Positions 48,308 to 58,842 of a stretch of DNA of 64,000 bases are shown here, piece after piece (the stretch's first letter is position 1; each line of letters opens with the position of its first letter). The notes beneath the pieces were generated by a model, which was not told the origin of the DNA, did no database searches, and worked only from the letters and a program-made list of their open reading frames with translations. The DNA comes from Rickettsia typhi (GTDB taxonomy: Bacteria > Pseudomonadota > Alphaproteobacteria > Rickettsiales > Rickettsiaceae), in contig CAMCMD010000001.1 of NCBI GenBank assembly GCA_945875975.1, forward strand, positions 1-64,000. Reading direction: 5' to 3'. A program made the position numbers and the translations under genes.

Positions 48308-48857
48308 ATTTGAGAACTAATAATTTATTGTTACCATACACTTTTTCTTTCACTAGAGACACCTCATCAATAAGCTCAATATTTTCACGCTTATTCATCT
48401 CCACAGCAATTATAGCGCCATTTGTAAGCCAATCATTTTTAACTAAACAAATCAATGATTTAATGATAAATTTGTTATGATATGGCGGATCCATAAAGAC
48501 AAGATTGTATTTTCTTGGTGCCTTCGACAAAAATGTAGCATCAGTAATTAGCACACTAATATTATCAAGCTCTCCTATTTTTCTGGCAAAATCAAGAGCC
48601 AAGTCAAGATGTTCTCGGCAATTATCCACCAAAGTGATACTACTAGCACCACGTGATAATGCTTCAAAGGATAAAGACCCTGTTCCAGCAAATAGATCAA
48701 GCACCTGCGCACCTTGAATTAGCCGAACATCAGCAAATTCTCCTGAAGATAAGATGCTGAATAATGCCTCACGAAACTTAGCCGTCGATGGTCGATAATC
48801 AGAATTTTTAAGCGTTGGTATGGCTCTATTTTTATGTTTACCGGCAATAATTCTCAT
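48294..48857 (-). CDS. rsmD: 16S rRNA (guanine966-N2)-methyltransferase RsmD
   Basis: RsmD methylates G966 of 16S rRNA. The 187-residue protein shows RIIAGKHKNRAIP, the SAM-binding LDLFAGTGSLSFEALSRGA and the catalytic NLVFMDPPYH. It overlaps rluB by 20 bases upstream and radA by 14 bases downstream, so the three are surely cotranscribed and coupled. Confidence 0.95.
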   Translation of the reverse strand: MRIIAGKHKNRAIPTLKNSDYRPSTAKFREALFSILSSGEFADVRLIQGAQVLDLFAGTGSLSFEALSRGASSITLVDNCREHLDLALDFARKIGELDNISVLITDATFLSKAPRKYNLVFMDPPYHNKFIIKSLICLVKNDWLTNGAIIAVEMNKRENIELIDEVSLVKEKVYGNNKLLVLKYDQK

Positions 48858-49527
48858 TTATTTTTACCTCTCTAAATTCACCAGGCTTTAAATCTCCAAG
48901 TGAATAACTGCCAAAATTTGTTCTAATTAACCTACTGACTTCAAAACCGAAATGCTCAAAAATCTTACGAATTTCACGATTCTTACCTTCGGTAAGAATA
49001 ACTTCGTACCAAGAATTAGCTGCTACTTTATTGATTAGTTTTATCGATTTCGGATGATATTTTATTCCATCTATCACTATTGCTTGATTTTTAAAATCAA
49101 GCTCTTTTGCCCGACCAAATACACGGGCTTTATATATTCTTTCAATTTTATTAGCTGGCGACTCATAATATCTCGATAAATCACCAGAATTGGTCAGCAG
49201 CAGCAAGCCTTCACTATTGATATCCAGCCTGCCTACCGATACAACTCTTGGTAACTTTCCTTGCAAAGTCTCGAAAATTGTTGTTCTGCCCTGAGGGTCC
49301 ATGTGGGTTGTAATTAGTCCTACTGGTTTATAATAGATCCAAAGCCTAGGGTTAGTCGCGTGATCTAGTTTTTTGCCATTTACGACAATTACATTACTCT
49401 CTGTTATGTTAACGGCCGGGCTATTGATTATGCTACCATCAATAGAAACAACACCCTGCTCGATAAGTTTCTCGGCCTCTCTTCTCGAACATATTCCATT
49501 ATTAGCAATAAACTTGGCAATTCTCAT
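48838..49527 (-). CDS. rluB: Pseudouridine synthase of the RsuA/RluB family
   Basis: The 229-residue protein has an N-terminal S4 RNA-binding domain (AKFIANNGICSRREAEKLIE) and the catalytic motif VGRLDINSEGLLLLTN with its Asp. GKNREIRKIFEHFGFEV is the RluB/RsuA C-terminal signature. It modifies 23S (RluB/RluE) or 16S (RsuA) rRNA; the RluB assignment is by family closeness and not certain. It overlaps rsmD and follows leuS after 12 bases. Confidence 0.92.
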   Translation of the reverse strand: MRIAKFIANNGICSRREAEKLIEQGVVSIDGSIINSPAVNITESNVIVVNGKKLDHATNPRLWIYYKPVGLITTHMDPQGRTTIFETLQGKLPRVVSVGRLDINSEGLLLLTNSGDLSRYYESPANKIERIYKARVFGRAKELDFKNQAIVIDGIKYHPKSIKLINKVAANSWYEVILTEGKNREIRKIFEHFGFEVSRLIRTNFGSYSLGDLKPGEFREVKINENYCR

Positions 49528-49539
49528 AGAGATCTACTA

Positions 49540-52065
49540 CTAAATAACAATATTAACTATCTTACGAGGAACGATAATTATCTTTTTAACCCCAGCTTTT
49601 TCAATGTGTTTGATAACATTCGGTAGAGACTGAGCCACCTTCTTTATCTCTTCATCGGAATCCGAGGTCAAAAATTCGTGAGTAGCTCTAAGTTTTCCAT
49701 TGACTTGAATTGCTATCATAAAACTATTAGTCGCTAATTTAGACTCGTCCGCTTGGGGCCAATTAGTTTTATATAATGGTACTGTATTACCGAGTTTCTG
49801 CCATAATTCTTCTGTAATATGGGGTATAAATGGATTTAATAACTGAATAATAGCTGTGGTCGCTTCTATGATTGAATTTGTATCTGAATTCGCTAATACC
49901 AACTCTTCATTTACCAGATTAAATAACTCTCTAATTCTTGCAATAGCTTTATTCAAATGATAATGCATTATGTCTTCAGAAACATTTTTTATAGTTGCAT
50001 GAATCTGCGCCTGTAGCTTACTATTAACAACCGAAGTTGCTTTCAATTCTGCTAATTTTTCTACCAAAGTAACTAGTCTGGTAATAAATTTCTTGCAACC
50101 ATCTAGTCCCGCCGCTGACCACTCTAAATCCTTTTCTGCTGGACTATCTGACAAAACAAATAATCTTATGCTATCCGCTCCGTGAGAGCTAAGCATACTC
50201 TCAAGATCAATAGTGTTAAGCTTTGACTTGCTCATTTTTTCTATCTTACCCTTAAAAACCTCTTCGTTAGTTTTTATGTGGTAAAATTTACTATTTTTTT
50301 CAACTACTTCCTCAGGATACAACCATTGCCCATTTTTATCTCGATATGTAACATGAAGCACCATGCCCTGAGTAAGTAAGCGCTTAAATGGTTCACGTAC
50401 ATTTAAATAGCCCACATCAGCCATTGCCTTAGTAAAAAAACGAGCATATAGCAAATGCAAGATCGCATGCTCAATACCCCCAATATATTGATCAACTGGA
50501 AGCCAATACTCACAAGCTTCTTTGTCAGCCATTTCGTTCGCATTATTGTTACAAAATCTTGCAAAATACCAAGATGACTCAAAAAACGTATCGAATGTAT
50601 CAGTCTCTCTAAGAGCTTTTGATGAACATTTCGGGCAATCAACATGCTTCCAACTTGGATGCCTGTCCAAAGGATTACCAGGCACATCAAAACTAACATC
50701 TTTGGGAAGTTCTACAGGCAAATCTCTAGATGGAACTGGCACAGTTCCACATGACTGGCAGTAAATAACGGGAATCGGACACCCCCAATAGCGCTGGCGT
50801 GAAACCCCCCAATCACGCAAGCGATAATTTACTTCTCTCCTGCCTATGCCAAGTTCTTCAAATTTATCAATAGTATTTGCTCGGGCTTGGATAACAGTTA
50901 GTCCATCCAAGAAAGCGGAGTTAATCATTATATCGTCATTTAAGTATATGTAAGCCTCTTTCTCTAGATTGATTTCCTGCCTGTTACTACTAGTAACTAC
51001 TTGCAACAGATCAAGCCCCTTAGTATTTTGAACCAGTTCAAAATCTCGCTGATCATGAGCTGGACAACCATACACAGCTCCAGTACCGTAATCCATTAAC
51101 ACGAAATTTGCTATTACTATAGGGATCTTTAAATTCTTATCAAAAGGGTGAATTGCTTCAAGCCCAGTAAAAACACATTCTTTAGCTGCTTTTTCGATAT
51201 CTGATTCAGAAGTCGAAATATGCGCGCATTTAGCAATAAACGCATCTATCTTGTTGTTTTTTACTATTTTTGTAATGATGGGATGATTATATGCCAAAGC
51301 AACAAATGTTGCCCCAAATATTACTTCTGGTTTTGTAGAGTATACCTCTATCTTTTCCTCCATGCCAACAATATCAAAATGAAACCGAGCACCTTCTGAC
51401 TTCCCAATCCAATTTCTTTGCATTGTCCGCACGTTGTCAGGCCAGTATTCTAAAGCGTCAATATCATTTAGTAATTCTTCAGCATAATCAGTAATCTTTA
51501 AAAACCACTGCTTCAAATATTTTTTTTCAACGAGTGCTCCAGATCTCCAACCTCTGCCATCTATTACCTGCTCATTAGCAAGAACAGTGTTATCAACAGG
51601 ATCCCAGTTTACCGAAGATTCTTTTTGATACGCTAATCCCTTATTGTATAGATCAATAAAAAATTGCTGTTCATGTTTATAGTAGTCTGGCGAACAGCTC
51701 GTAAGTTCTCTATCCCAATCATATGAAATACCTACAGTTTTAAGCTGAGTGCGCATTGCATCTATATTTGCATATGTCCAATCACCAGGATGAGATTTAT
51801 TACTTATAGCAGCATTCTCAGCGGGCAGACCAAAAGCATCCCAACCCATTGGATGAAGAACATTATAACCAATGGAACGAAAGTATCTGGAAATAACATC
51901 TCCAATAGAATAATTCCTTAAATGTCCGACATGAAACTTTCCAGATGGATATGGAAACATTTCAAGAACATAATATTTTTTCTTTGCTTTATTGGTCGAA
52001 GCAACAAAGGCTTTATCCTCATGCCAAAATTGTTGCCATTTTTTCTCGATCTTTAAGAAGTCCAT
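49540..52065 (-). CDS. leuS: Leucine-tRNA ligase
   Basis: The 841-residue class I enzyme charges tRNA-Leu. It has the HIGH-type motif [20 protein letters not shown] near residues 37-56, an editing (CP1) domain with a variant of the T-rich region, a zinc-like motif (CQSCG ... CPKC) and [11 protein letters not shown]. Length and domain order are complete. The DUF3576 gene precedes it by 6 bases, an alphaproteobacterial pairing. Confidence 0.97.
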   Translation of the reverse strand: MDFLKIEKKWQQFWHEDKAFVASTNKAKKKYYVLEMFPYPSGKFHVGHLRNYSIGDVISRYFRSIGYNVLHPMGWDAFGLPAENAAISNKSHPGDWTYANIDAMRTQLKTVGISYDWDRELTSCSPDYYKHEQQFFIDLYNKGLAYQKESSVNWDPVDNTVLANEQVIDGRGWRSGALVEKKYLKQWFLKITDYAEELLNDIDALEYWPDNVRTMQRNWIGKSEGARFHFDIVGMEEKIEVYSTKPEVIFGATFVALAYNHPIITKIVKNNKIDAFIAKCAHISTSESDIEKAAKECVFTGLEAIHPFDKNLKIPIVIANFVLMDYGTGAVYGCPAHDQRDFELVQNTKGLDLLQVVTSSNRQEINLEKEAYIYLNDDIMINSAFLDGLTVIQARANTIDKFEELGIGRREVNYRLRDWGVSRQRYWGCPIPVIYCQSCGTVPVPSRDLPVELPKDVSFDVPGNPLDRHPSWKHVDCPKCSSKALRETDTFDTFFESSWYFARFCNNNANEMADKEACEYWLPVDQYIGGIEHAILHLLYARFFTKAMADVGYLNVREPFKRLLTQGMVLHVTYRDKNGQWLYPEEVVEKNSKFYHIKTNEEVFKGKIEKMSKSKLNTIDLESMLSSHGADSIRLFVLSDSPAEKDLEWSAAGLDGCKKFITRLVTLVEKLAELKATSVVNSKLQAQIHATIKNVSEDIMHYHLNKAIARIRELFNLVNEELVLANSDTNSIIEATTAIIQLLNPFIPHITEELWQKLGNTVPLYKTNWPQADESKLATNSFMIAIQVNGKLRATHEFLTSDSDEEIKKVAQSLPNVIKHIEKAGVKKIIIVPRKIVNIVI

Positions 52066-52071
52066 AGATAA

Positions 52072-52602
52072 TTACCTAGCAGATTGTAAATATAAATCTC
52101 TAGCTTTGCGAATAATTTTATCTTCCAAAATTTTTGCAATCGGAGAAGATTGGTGATCTTCAGACCATTTTCCTTTCACTTTTTTACGTTCAAAAGCAAT
52201 CACTTCAAGCCCTTCTGGAGTAATAAGATCATCTTTGATATATACTGTTACCTTAAATTGAGTATTTTTTTGATCTTTTGGACTATACCATTCAGTAACA
52301 ATAGTGCCTCCTTTGCTGTCTGCAGAAGCCAACGGAGCAAATTTTAACACTTCTATAGAAGATTGGAACAAATATTTATTTACGTTGCCGATTTTAACTT
52401 TAGTCGCACTACTTCTCTCTTTTCCTGGCCTAAAAACCACTCCTTCTCCACCAAGAAGAGATCCCATCTCCTCCATTTCTCTTTCTATTTGAGTTTGAGG
52501 ATAATCAGACGCAAACGATTGCATTGTAAATACAACGATAGTACTAAATATACTAAATAGGATAACTCTCATAGTAATCAACATAAATTTATTGTGCATC
52601 AT
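52072..52602 (-). CDS. DUF3576 exported protein
   Basis: The 176-residue protein has an N-terminal signal-like hydrophobic segment (VILFSIFSTIVVFTMQSFA), cleaved probably before SDYPQ. The domain after it has VNKYLFQSSIEVLKFAPL and GGTIVTEWYSP, which match the DUF3576 family found upstream of leuS in alphaproteobacteria. Its function is unknown; a periplasmic or outer-membrane lipoprotein-like role near LptE has been suggested by gene context only. There is no lipobox here. Confidence 0.8.
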   Translation of the reverse strand: MMHNKFMLITMRVILFSIFSTIVVFTMQSFASDYPQTQIEREMEEMGSLLGGEGVVFRPGKERSSATKVKIGNVNKYLFQSSIEVLKFAPLASADSKGGTIVTEWYSPKDQKNTQFKVTVYIKDDLITPEGLEVIAFERKKVKGKWSEDHQSSPIAKILEDKIIRKARDLYLQSAR

Positions 52603-52645
52603 AAAGAATCTATAAAAAATAAACGTTTCTTGAAATATTTACAAC

Positions 52646-53500
52646 CTATAATTCTCGAAGACCTAAACATAGTTCAAATAATTTATCTTTAAAAGGCTTT
52701 TTGGTAAGTGGTAAACGTTCAATTTGAAGCTTAATTAAATCTCTATCAGTTGTTGGTAACGTCTCACAAATTCTAATTAAATCTTGGTCAGAAATGCAGT
52801 ACCCTCTAGGTAAATCTACCTTTTGAGCACATTCTTCTCTCAGCATCAAAAAATGTGAAAAAATTTCCTTAAAAAGCTTAGGTCTATCTTGAAGACCTAA
52901 TTTCTTTATAAATTTCTCTGGATTTATTTTATAGGCGTCAGGGTCCAATAGTTTTTGGCTTCTTGCTTTATACGTTTCCCATAAATTTCTGCTGGTAATA
53001 GTATTGGACAGCTCCCTGTGCAAAGGAATCAAATATTCTACATCTTTAATCGCATATTCCGTCAATTCTTCTAAAAGTGGTCTTTCAAGCCAGTTGGCTT
53101 TTTGCATTGTTTTGTCTAAGTTAATATTCAGCATAGCCTTACACAACCTGCCATAACCCATAACTTCCTCAAGACCAATCACACCAGCTGCTATTTGAGT
53201 ATCAAATACATTGATAGGTAGCTTACCAAATAAATGGAGAAAAATATCAAAGTCCTGATCAGGCGCATGAAAAACTTTGCATATTTTTTCGTTTATTAAC
53301 AAAGCTTTCAATGGACTGATATCTTGTATTGCCAGGGCATCAACTATTATTTTTTGTTCCTTTGTAGCAATCTGAACTAAACTAAGCTTAGCATAGTAAG
53401 TTCTCCGCCTACAGAACTCTGTATCCATAAAAATAATAGATTCGTGGGCTAATTCTCCACAAAGTACCTCGAATTCTTTCTGATCGCTTATGATTCTCAT
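52646..53500 (-). CDS. rnd: Ribonuclease D
   Basis: This 3'-5' exonuclease matures tRNA and other stable RNA. The 284-residue protein has DEDD active-site motifs: Asp/Glu in FMDTEFCRRRTYYAKLSL, VFHAPDQDFDIF, and the last Asp in YAIKDVEYLIPLH. A single HRDC-like C-terminal domain follows. It is shorter than E. coli RNase D, as is usual in alphaproteobacteria. It is divergent from aspS, with about 80 bases shared for promoters. Confidence 0.93.
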   Translation of the reverse strand: MRIISDQKEFEVLCGELAHESIIFMDTEFCRRRTYYAKLSLVQIATKEQKIIVDALAIQDISPLKALLINEKICKVFHAPDQDFDIFLHLFGKLPINVFDTQIAAGVIGLEEVMGYGRLCKAMLNINLDKTMQKANWLERPLLEELTEYAIKDVEYLIPLHRELSNTITSRNLWETYKARSQKLLDPDAYKINPEKFIKKLGLQDRPKLFKEIFSHFLMLREECAQKVDLPRGYCISDQDLIRICETLPTTDRDLIKLQIERLPLTKKPFKDKLFELCLGLREL

Positions 53501-53582
53501 GAGTTTCCGATTGCTTAAAATGGTTATTTGTATATATATACTTATCAGCTACAGATAAATATAACTAAGTTAATATATTATT

Positions 53583-55391
53583 ATGCATAAATTCAGAACT
53601 CACCATTGTAATGGACTAAATAAAGAGCACGTTGGTCAAATCGTTAAATTATCAGGATGGGTTCACCGACGTCGCGATCATGGTAATTTATTATTCGTAG
53701 ATCTTAGAGATCATTATGGCATAACGCAATTAGTTTTTACTGATAAAGACTTAGAACTAAAAGACAAAGCAAGCTACTTGCGTTATGAAAGCGTTATTAC
53801 AATTGAAGGAATGGTAGTTGCTCGAAGCGCCGACACGACAAACAAATCTATGGACACAGGAGAAATCGAGATAGTGGTAAATCGATACCTTGTTGAATCA
53901 GAAGCTGATGTCCTGCCTTTAATTGTCAATGCTGAACATGAAGCTCCAGAGGATACACGGCTTAAATATAGATTCTTAGATTTGCGTAGAGAAAAGTTGC
54001 ATAAAAACATTATGCTGAGATCAAATATCATTTCTCACTTGCGAAGATTAATGAGCACATCTGGGTTTACTGAATTTCAAACCCCCATATTAACGGCAAG
54101 CTCTCCAGAAGGAGCAAGAGATTTTCTAGTTCCCAGCAGATTACATCCTGGTAAGTTTTATGCCTTGCCTCAAGCACCTCAACAATTTAAACAAATGCTC
54201 ATGATGTCTGGATTTGATAAATATTTTCAGATTGCTCCCTGTTTTAGAGATGAAGATGCAAGGGCAGATAGATCTCCAGGCGAGTTCTATCAACTTGATA
54301 TTGAAATGTCATTCGTGACTCAAGACGATATCTTTGCTGCAATAGAACCAATCATGTTTGAAATTTTTAGCAAATTTGGCAAAAAAGAGGTTTCAAAACC
54401 ACCATTTGTTAGAATTCCATATACTGAATCAATGCTAAAATATGGTTCCGATAAACCAGATCTCCGTAATCCAATAGAAATTAATGATGTTGCAAATGTC
54501 TTTAAAGACTCAGAATTCACTGTATTTAGAGAGGCGATTAAAAAAGGCTCTGTTGTAAGAGCTATCCCAGCCCCTGGCACTGCTACTAAATCACGCAAAT
54601 TCTTTGATGATATGATTAAATTTGCCATCGACGAAGGCGCTTCAGGACTTGGATATGTCCAATTTACTGATGACGGCGAGGCTAAAGGCCCTATCGCTAA
54701 ATTTTTATCAGTTGATCAATTAGCACTCTTAAAAAAATCAACCAAAATTTCTAATGGTGATGCGGTCTTCTTTTCATGCGCTGAAAAGTCAATAGCTTCA
54801 AAACTTGCTGGTAAAGTAAGAACAAAGCTAGGCAATGAACTTGAGCTTATTAAAAATGACCGTTTTGAATTTTGTTGGGTAACAGATTTCCCTTTTTATG
54901 AAATCAACGAAGAAACAAAACAAATTGATTTTAGTCACAACCCTTTCTCAATGCCTCAAGGTGGTCTTGAAATTCTAGAAAAAGCAAAAACTAAAGAAGA
55001 ACTATTGGCAATCAAGGCTTTTCAGTATGATATAGTTTGTAATGGCATAGAACTTTCGAGTGGAGCTATAAGGAATCATAAACCAGAGCTTATGTATAAA
55101 GCTTTTGAGATTGCTGGATATAGCAAAGATGATGTTGACAAGGAGTTTGGTGGTATGATTAGAGCGTTTAAGTTTGGTGCACCACCTCATGGGGGTATTG
55201 CTCCTGGTGTTGATCGCATAGTGATGCTTATAGCCGAAACAGCAAATATACGCGAAGTAATAGCATTTCCGATGAATCAGCAAGCAGAAGATTTGCTAAT
55301 GCAAGCACCTAGCAACGTAACAGAAAAACAATTGCGTGAGCTTAACATAATGCTTTCACCTTCAGTTAGGAGCAAAATGAAAGGAGCTTAG
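53583..55391 (+). CDS. aspS: Aspartate-tRNA ligase
   Basis: The 602-residue class II enzyme charges tRNA-Asp and, in most alphaproteobacteria, also tRNA-Asn. It has the N-terminal OB domain ([19 protein letters not shown]), motif 2 [23 protein letters not shown], shortened here as [15 protein letters not shown], the GAD insertion and motif 3 [13 protein letters not shown]. The long bacterial insertion domain is present. The charging of both tRNAs would require a GatCAB amidotransferase encoded elsewhere. Confidence 0.97.
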   Translation: MHKFRTHHCNGLNKEHVGQIVKLSGWVHRRRDHGNLLFVDLRDHYGITQLVFTDKDLELKDKASYLRYESVITIEGMVVARSADTTNKSMDTGEIEIVVNRYLVESEADVLPLIVNAEHEAPEDTRLKYRFLDLRREKLHKNIMLRSNIISHLRRLMSTSGFTEFQTPILTASSPEGARDFLVPSRLHPGKFYALPQAPQQFKQMLMMSGFDKYFQIAPCFRDEDARADRSPGEFYQLDIEMSFVTQDDIFAAIEPIMFEIFSKFGKKEVSKPPFVRIPYTESMLKYGSDKPDLRNPIEINDVANVFKDSEFTVFREAIKKGSVVRAIPAPGTATKSRKFFDDMIKFAIDEGASGLGYVQFTDDGEAKGPIAKFLSVDQLALLKKSTKISNGDAVFFSCAEKSIASKLAGKVRTKLGNELELIKNDRFEFCWVTDFPFYEINEETKQIDFSHNPFSMPQGGLEILEKAKTKEELLAIKAFQYDIVCNGIELSSGAIRNHKPELMYKAFEIAGYSKDDVDKEFGGMIRAFKFGAPPHGGIAPGVDRIVMLIAETANIREVIAFPMNQQAEDLLMQAPSNVTEKQLRELNIMLSPSVRSKMKGA

Positions 55392-55468
55392 AGAGTCAAT
55401 CCTTCCAGAGTTATTAGTTATACCGACTACCTATTTGAAAGGCTAAAAATAAAAATATAAGGAGCACA

Positions 55469-55540
55469 ATGAATAAGACTTTACAGTTATCTATTTTTTT
55501 GTGCATTGCATATTCTCTAGAGATTATAGGAAAAGACTAG
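55469..55540 (+). CDS. Very small hydrophobic peptide or gene start remnant
   Basis: ATG at 55469 lies 4 bases after AAGGAGC, one of the best ribosome binding sites in the window. It opens only 23 codons (hydrophobic, LQLSIFLCIAYSLEIIG) before TAG. It resembles the first helix of a membrane transporter, so it may be what is left of a deleted gene, or a true small membrane peptide. It overlaps the tail of the Sca4-like gene on the other strand. Confidence 0.3.
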   Translation: MNKTLQLSIFLCIAYSLEIIGKD

Positions 55541-55917
55541 TGACTCATACCTTCACTCATACTCCTCGGCCTCGTTGTAGGAGTCTTAGGCTGCTGCTCT
55601 GACATTTCTTTTTTATATTTCTTACCGACATTTTTCGCTAGTTCTGCAATTTTTGGATTAACTTTAACAGTCATTTTATCTTGCGCCATAGGCTCAACTT
55701 CCAATGATTGAGATACATTAGCACCCATACCTTTATTGACAGCAACTTCCTTCATCATTTCTTTATACTTACCTTGCGTTACGGGCAAAGTGTAAACCTT
55801 TCCCTCGCGCTCAATATAACCTATCGCATCATCTCCTTTACCCATAAATTTTACAGGAACTGGCGAACTTACTTCAGTCAATTTACCCTTGTCATTGTAG
55901 TGAGCCGTAAAATACAC
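55537..55917 (-). pseudogene. sca4: C-terminal part of the Sca4-like gene, separated by a frameshift
   Basis: This frame begins at GTG 55917 and continues the Sca4 homology exactly where the large upstream frame loses it. YFTAHYNDKGKLTEVSSPVP, GKGDDAIGYIEREGKVYTL and QGKYKEMMKEV align by eye with the equivalent stretch of Rickettsia Sca4. It ends in a disordered, Ser/Pro-rich tail of about 25 residues. The break lies at 55915-55923, beside a run of five G on the coding strand. It is unlikely to be translated on its own, because no ribosome binding site precedes it. Confidence 0.8.
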
Positions 55918-58604
55918 GCCCCCTTTTCTGGAACATTCTGACCATTTTCATCCTTCACTGCCATTGAAAAATGCGCCGGGCCATTACCTCCTTCAATCTG
56001 TTTTGGGAATTCTATCTGCCTATAGCTCCGAATAGAACGCATTGACCCGTCTTCAAGCACAGCTTGCGTTGCACCCTGAACTGTAGTTTCCTTTAAAGAA
56101 GTAATATGTTGTCCATCCGGGTCTTTGATTTCCGAAAAACGAACTTTAGAGCTTGGTGGTGAAACCCAATCTACCTTTTTAAAACTATCTTGGAACTGAG
56201 TATGTACTTCTTTATATCCATTTGATTCAATGTTTTTTAGGTAGATTTCTGTTTCTGGTTTTTTCATCGCCAAAGACAATTTCTCTTTACCAATATCACT
56301 TTGCACAAAGGTACGAAAGGAGCTTAAATCCTGATCTAAAAAGTGATTTCTTTCTCCCACAGGAATAATCTTCGCAATCTCTTGCTGCAAATATAATTGT
56401 TGTTTAGTCAAGACCTCATCACGAATAGCTTGAGTAATTGGATCCACTTCACCACTAGAAGATACTCTTGGACTAGATGAAATAGTTGGCTCTCTTCTTA
56501 CCGCTCTATTAACTGATACTATTACCTTATCTTGTGCTCTTGGTTCTTCTGCACGCTTCTCTGGCTTAAACAACACCGGCGGAGTTTTTTGAGGCTTACC
56601 TTGAGCATCCCTAATCTCAGCCATTAAGCTTTTTTTGTGATCACTAACCTGCAACTCTGGCTTTGGAATAACCGTAGTAACCACAGCAACCTCTTCTGTA
56701 CTACTTGCTAGAACTACATTCTTAGCTTTTGGCTTTATTGGACCATCTTCGCTTAATCCAACTTGAGTTCTAATTTGAATAGGTTGATGAGTTTTAGGCA
56801 TTGATCTAACACCAAGCCTTCTTGACAATGGAAGTTGCTTGTTCACAGTAGCCCTCATGGATTGAGCTTCTGTCTTCGGATCAACTAACCCATGTTCTAT
56901 TTTTCTCGCAGACTCGTAGAGCTTCATGTATATATCAACACTAAGCTCTATATCATACTGGCCAGTTTGCACATTTTTCCCTTTTTGCAGTTTATCACCA
57001 ATAGCTTTAAGCTCAGGGTGATCATCTTGAAGGCTCTTAATAACATTATGTAGCCTTGTCGTTCTTGTTTGCCCTCCTTGCTCTTGAGCACTTGATCTCT
57101 GAGATTCTAGGTCTTTACTGAATGCAACAGCTTCTTTTGCTATACTTAATATTGTAGCTCCATTTTCAGGAATCACTTTCTCCCACTGAGCTGCAAAATG
57201 CTCTGGTTTTTCAAGGAAACGACCTACAAATTCTCTATTAACCTTTTTTCTCATAGATGCCATAGCATCTGACAATTTACTGACATACTGAGAATCAATA
57301 TTTTGATTCCCGAGAACTTTAGTAGCTTGAAAAACCTCGTGCCACTGACCCTGAGCTTTTTCATATTGGGAAAAATCGATAACAAGACTCTTGGACTGCG
57401 CTTTTTGTTTCATTAATTCAATAGTTTCATCAAAATACCCTCTGCTTTTTGTTATATCTTTACGTATATCAATTTCACTTAGCTTAAAGGCATCTAGCTC
57501 TTTTTGTAGAATTTTGAGCTGACTCTTTTTCAACCTGATACCAGCCTGAGTCTCCGATGGATTTTTTAAGATATGCTCAGCATGCTTTGGGTTTTCGGCA
57601 ATAGCAGCTCGTAATTTATCCACATCAATGTCTTCCTTACCTTTGCCAAAAGCAAGCTTCACATCAATTTCAAACGCCATATCTTTTTGAGATTGTTGTC
57701 TTTGCTTCATCACTTTAGCAAAATGACCTTTTATTTGGGAGAATTGTTTAGCTTTGTCTCCTAATCCTAAGTTAAGAACAGGATCTGGAACACCTATTTG
57801 CCGCCCAAATTCTATTATTGCTCCACGCTCTTGTTCATTATCATAGTTTTTTATTATTTCATTCCAAGCCTTTTCAATTCTTGGATTAAGATCAATAGCT
57901 GCTTCCCTTTTGAGCTCCGCAGAAAACTCTTTGGTAAAAATTCTTCTTTTGGGGTGGTCTCTTAAGAAATAATTCTTTTCTAGAACAACGTGAGCCATAT
58001 TAGACTTAACAGGATTAATCTCCGAACCCATTGTTCTAAAAGCTGCCCCAAAATCAATCCTTACAAGCTTTTTTGCACCATCTGGGCCAACAACACCTAT
58101 ATTTCCAGAATGCACTGATTGATCAGCAAGCAGCAAAGATGCTACTGTAGTTTTTTCATAATTTTGATAAACAAATTCGCCTGTGATAGAATCTTTTTCC
58201 GCTAGTCCCTGCCTAACGTACTGAGCACGTTTGGGCAAATAGTCTTGTGCTAATTCAAGCCCAACAGGTCTATCCCCTTTTTTCCCTAAATCTCTATATA
58301 AGTCTCGATAATTATCTTGAAAAAACTCAGAAGCAAGGAAAGTTTTACCAGTAACTCCAGACTTTTGCAAAGTGATCGTGCATGCTGTGCCAGGGCATAA
58401 TTCATCAAATATTTGCGCTGCCATATATTCAGCTACATCATTTTGCAGTTTTTTAATATCTCTTTTAATTAAATAGGTAGTTGCTCCATCTTCAGACTTA
58501 TAAATTCCCCCTTCAGGATCAGGTTTATGAGCACCGCCACTTTTTGCCGCTATTTTTCTACCAAAACCTTCAAAAGGCTTTTCGCTGTCCTTGGCCATAA
58601 TCAA
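55878..58604 (-). CDS. Phosphoinositide-kinase-like/Sca4 fusion protein, frameshifted near its end
   Basis: The 908-residue frame has three parts. Residues 1-250 look like an effector kinase: GGIYKSEDGATTYLIKRD (Lys47), the catalytic loop DQSVHSGNIGVV (Asp161, His165, Asn168) and RIDFGAAFR (Asp184), which match the D-x3-H-x2-N and DFG pattern of phosphoinositide kinase-like folds. Residues 250-720 are helical and charged. From about 720 (DPITQAIRDEV, NIESNGYKEVHTQF, SIRSYRQIEFP) it matches Rickettsia Sca4, the vinculin-binding secreted protein. The frame then ends CILRLTTMTRVN, and the homology goes on in the next frame. ATG at 58598 is the likely start. No signal peptide; type IV secretion is plausible. 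Rickettsia Sca4 lacks such an N-terminal domain as far as I know. Confidence 0.75.
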   Translation of the reverse strand: MIMAKDSEKPFEGFGRKIAAKSGGAHKPDPEGGIYKSEDGATTYLIKRDIKKLQNDVAEYMAAQIFDELCPGTACTITLQKSGVTGKTFLASEFFQDNYRDLYRDLGKKGDRPVGLELAQDYLPKRAQYVRQGLAEKDSITGEFVYQNYEKTTVASLLLADQSVHSGNIGVVGPDGAKKLVRIDFGAAFRTMGSEINPVKSNMAHVVLEKNYFLRDHPKRRIFTKEFSAELKREAAIDLNPRIEKAWNEIIKNYDNEQERGAIIEFGRQIGVPDPVLNLGLGDKAKQFSQIKGHFAKVMKQRQQSQKDMAFEIDVKLAFGKGKEDIDVDKLRAAIAENPKHAEHILKNPSETQAGIRLKKSQLKILQKELDAFKLSEIDIRKDITKSRGYFDETIELMKQKAQSKSLVIDFSQYEKAQGQWHEVFQATKVLGNQNIDSQYVSKLSDAMASMRKKVNREFVGRFLEKPEHFAAQWEKVIPENGATILSIAKEAVAFSKDLESQRSSAQEQGGQTRTTRLHNVIKSLQDDHPELKAIGDKLQKGKNVQTGQYDIELSVDIYMKLYESARKIEHGLVDPKTEAQSMRATVNKQLPLSRRLGVRSMPKTHQPIQIRTQVGLSEDGPIKPKAKNVVLASSTEEVAVVTTVIPKPELQVSDHKKSLMAEIRDAQGKPQKTPPVLFKPEKRAEEPRAQDKVIVSVNRAVRREPTISSSPRVSSSGEVDPITQAIRDEVLTKQQLYLQQEIAKIIPVGERNHFLDQDLSSFRTFVQSDIGKEKLSLAMKKPETEIYLKNIESNGYKEVHTQFQDSFKKVDWVSPPSSKVRFSEIKDPDGQHITSLKETTVQGATQAVLEDGSMRSIRSYRQIEFPKQIEGGNGPAHFSMAVKDENGQNVPEKGACILRLTTMTRVN

Positions 58605-58842
58605 TTCTCATAATTTTTACTAATATATTTATTTTAACTTAAAAATTTTATGTTTAAAAATTCTTCAAACATCTAAACAACCTAAATTCATATTTATTTT
58701 CATATATGAGGCTTTTCACAACAATTTATTGAAGATTAGCGTGTTATTATCTTGTTTTAGTTGCATAGCCTTATAACTATTGAATAGAATGGACCATTGC
58801 AGACTCGTTCGGCATGTATCAAATTTGTAAAAAGGAGAATTT

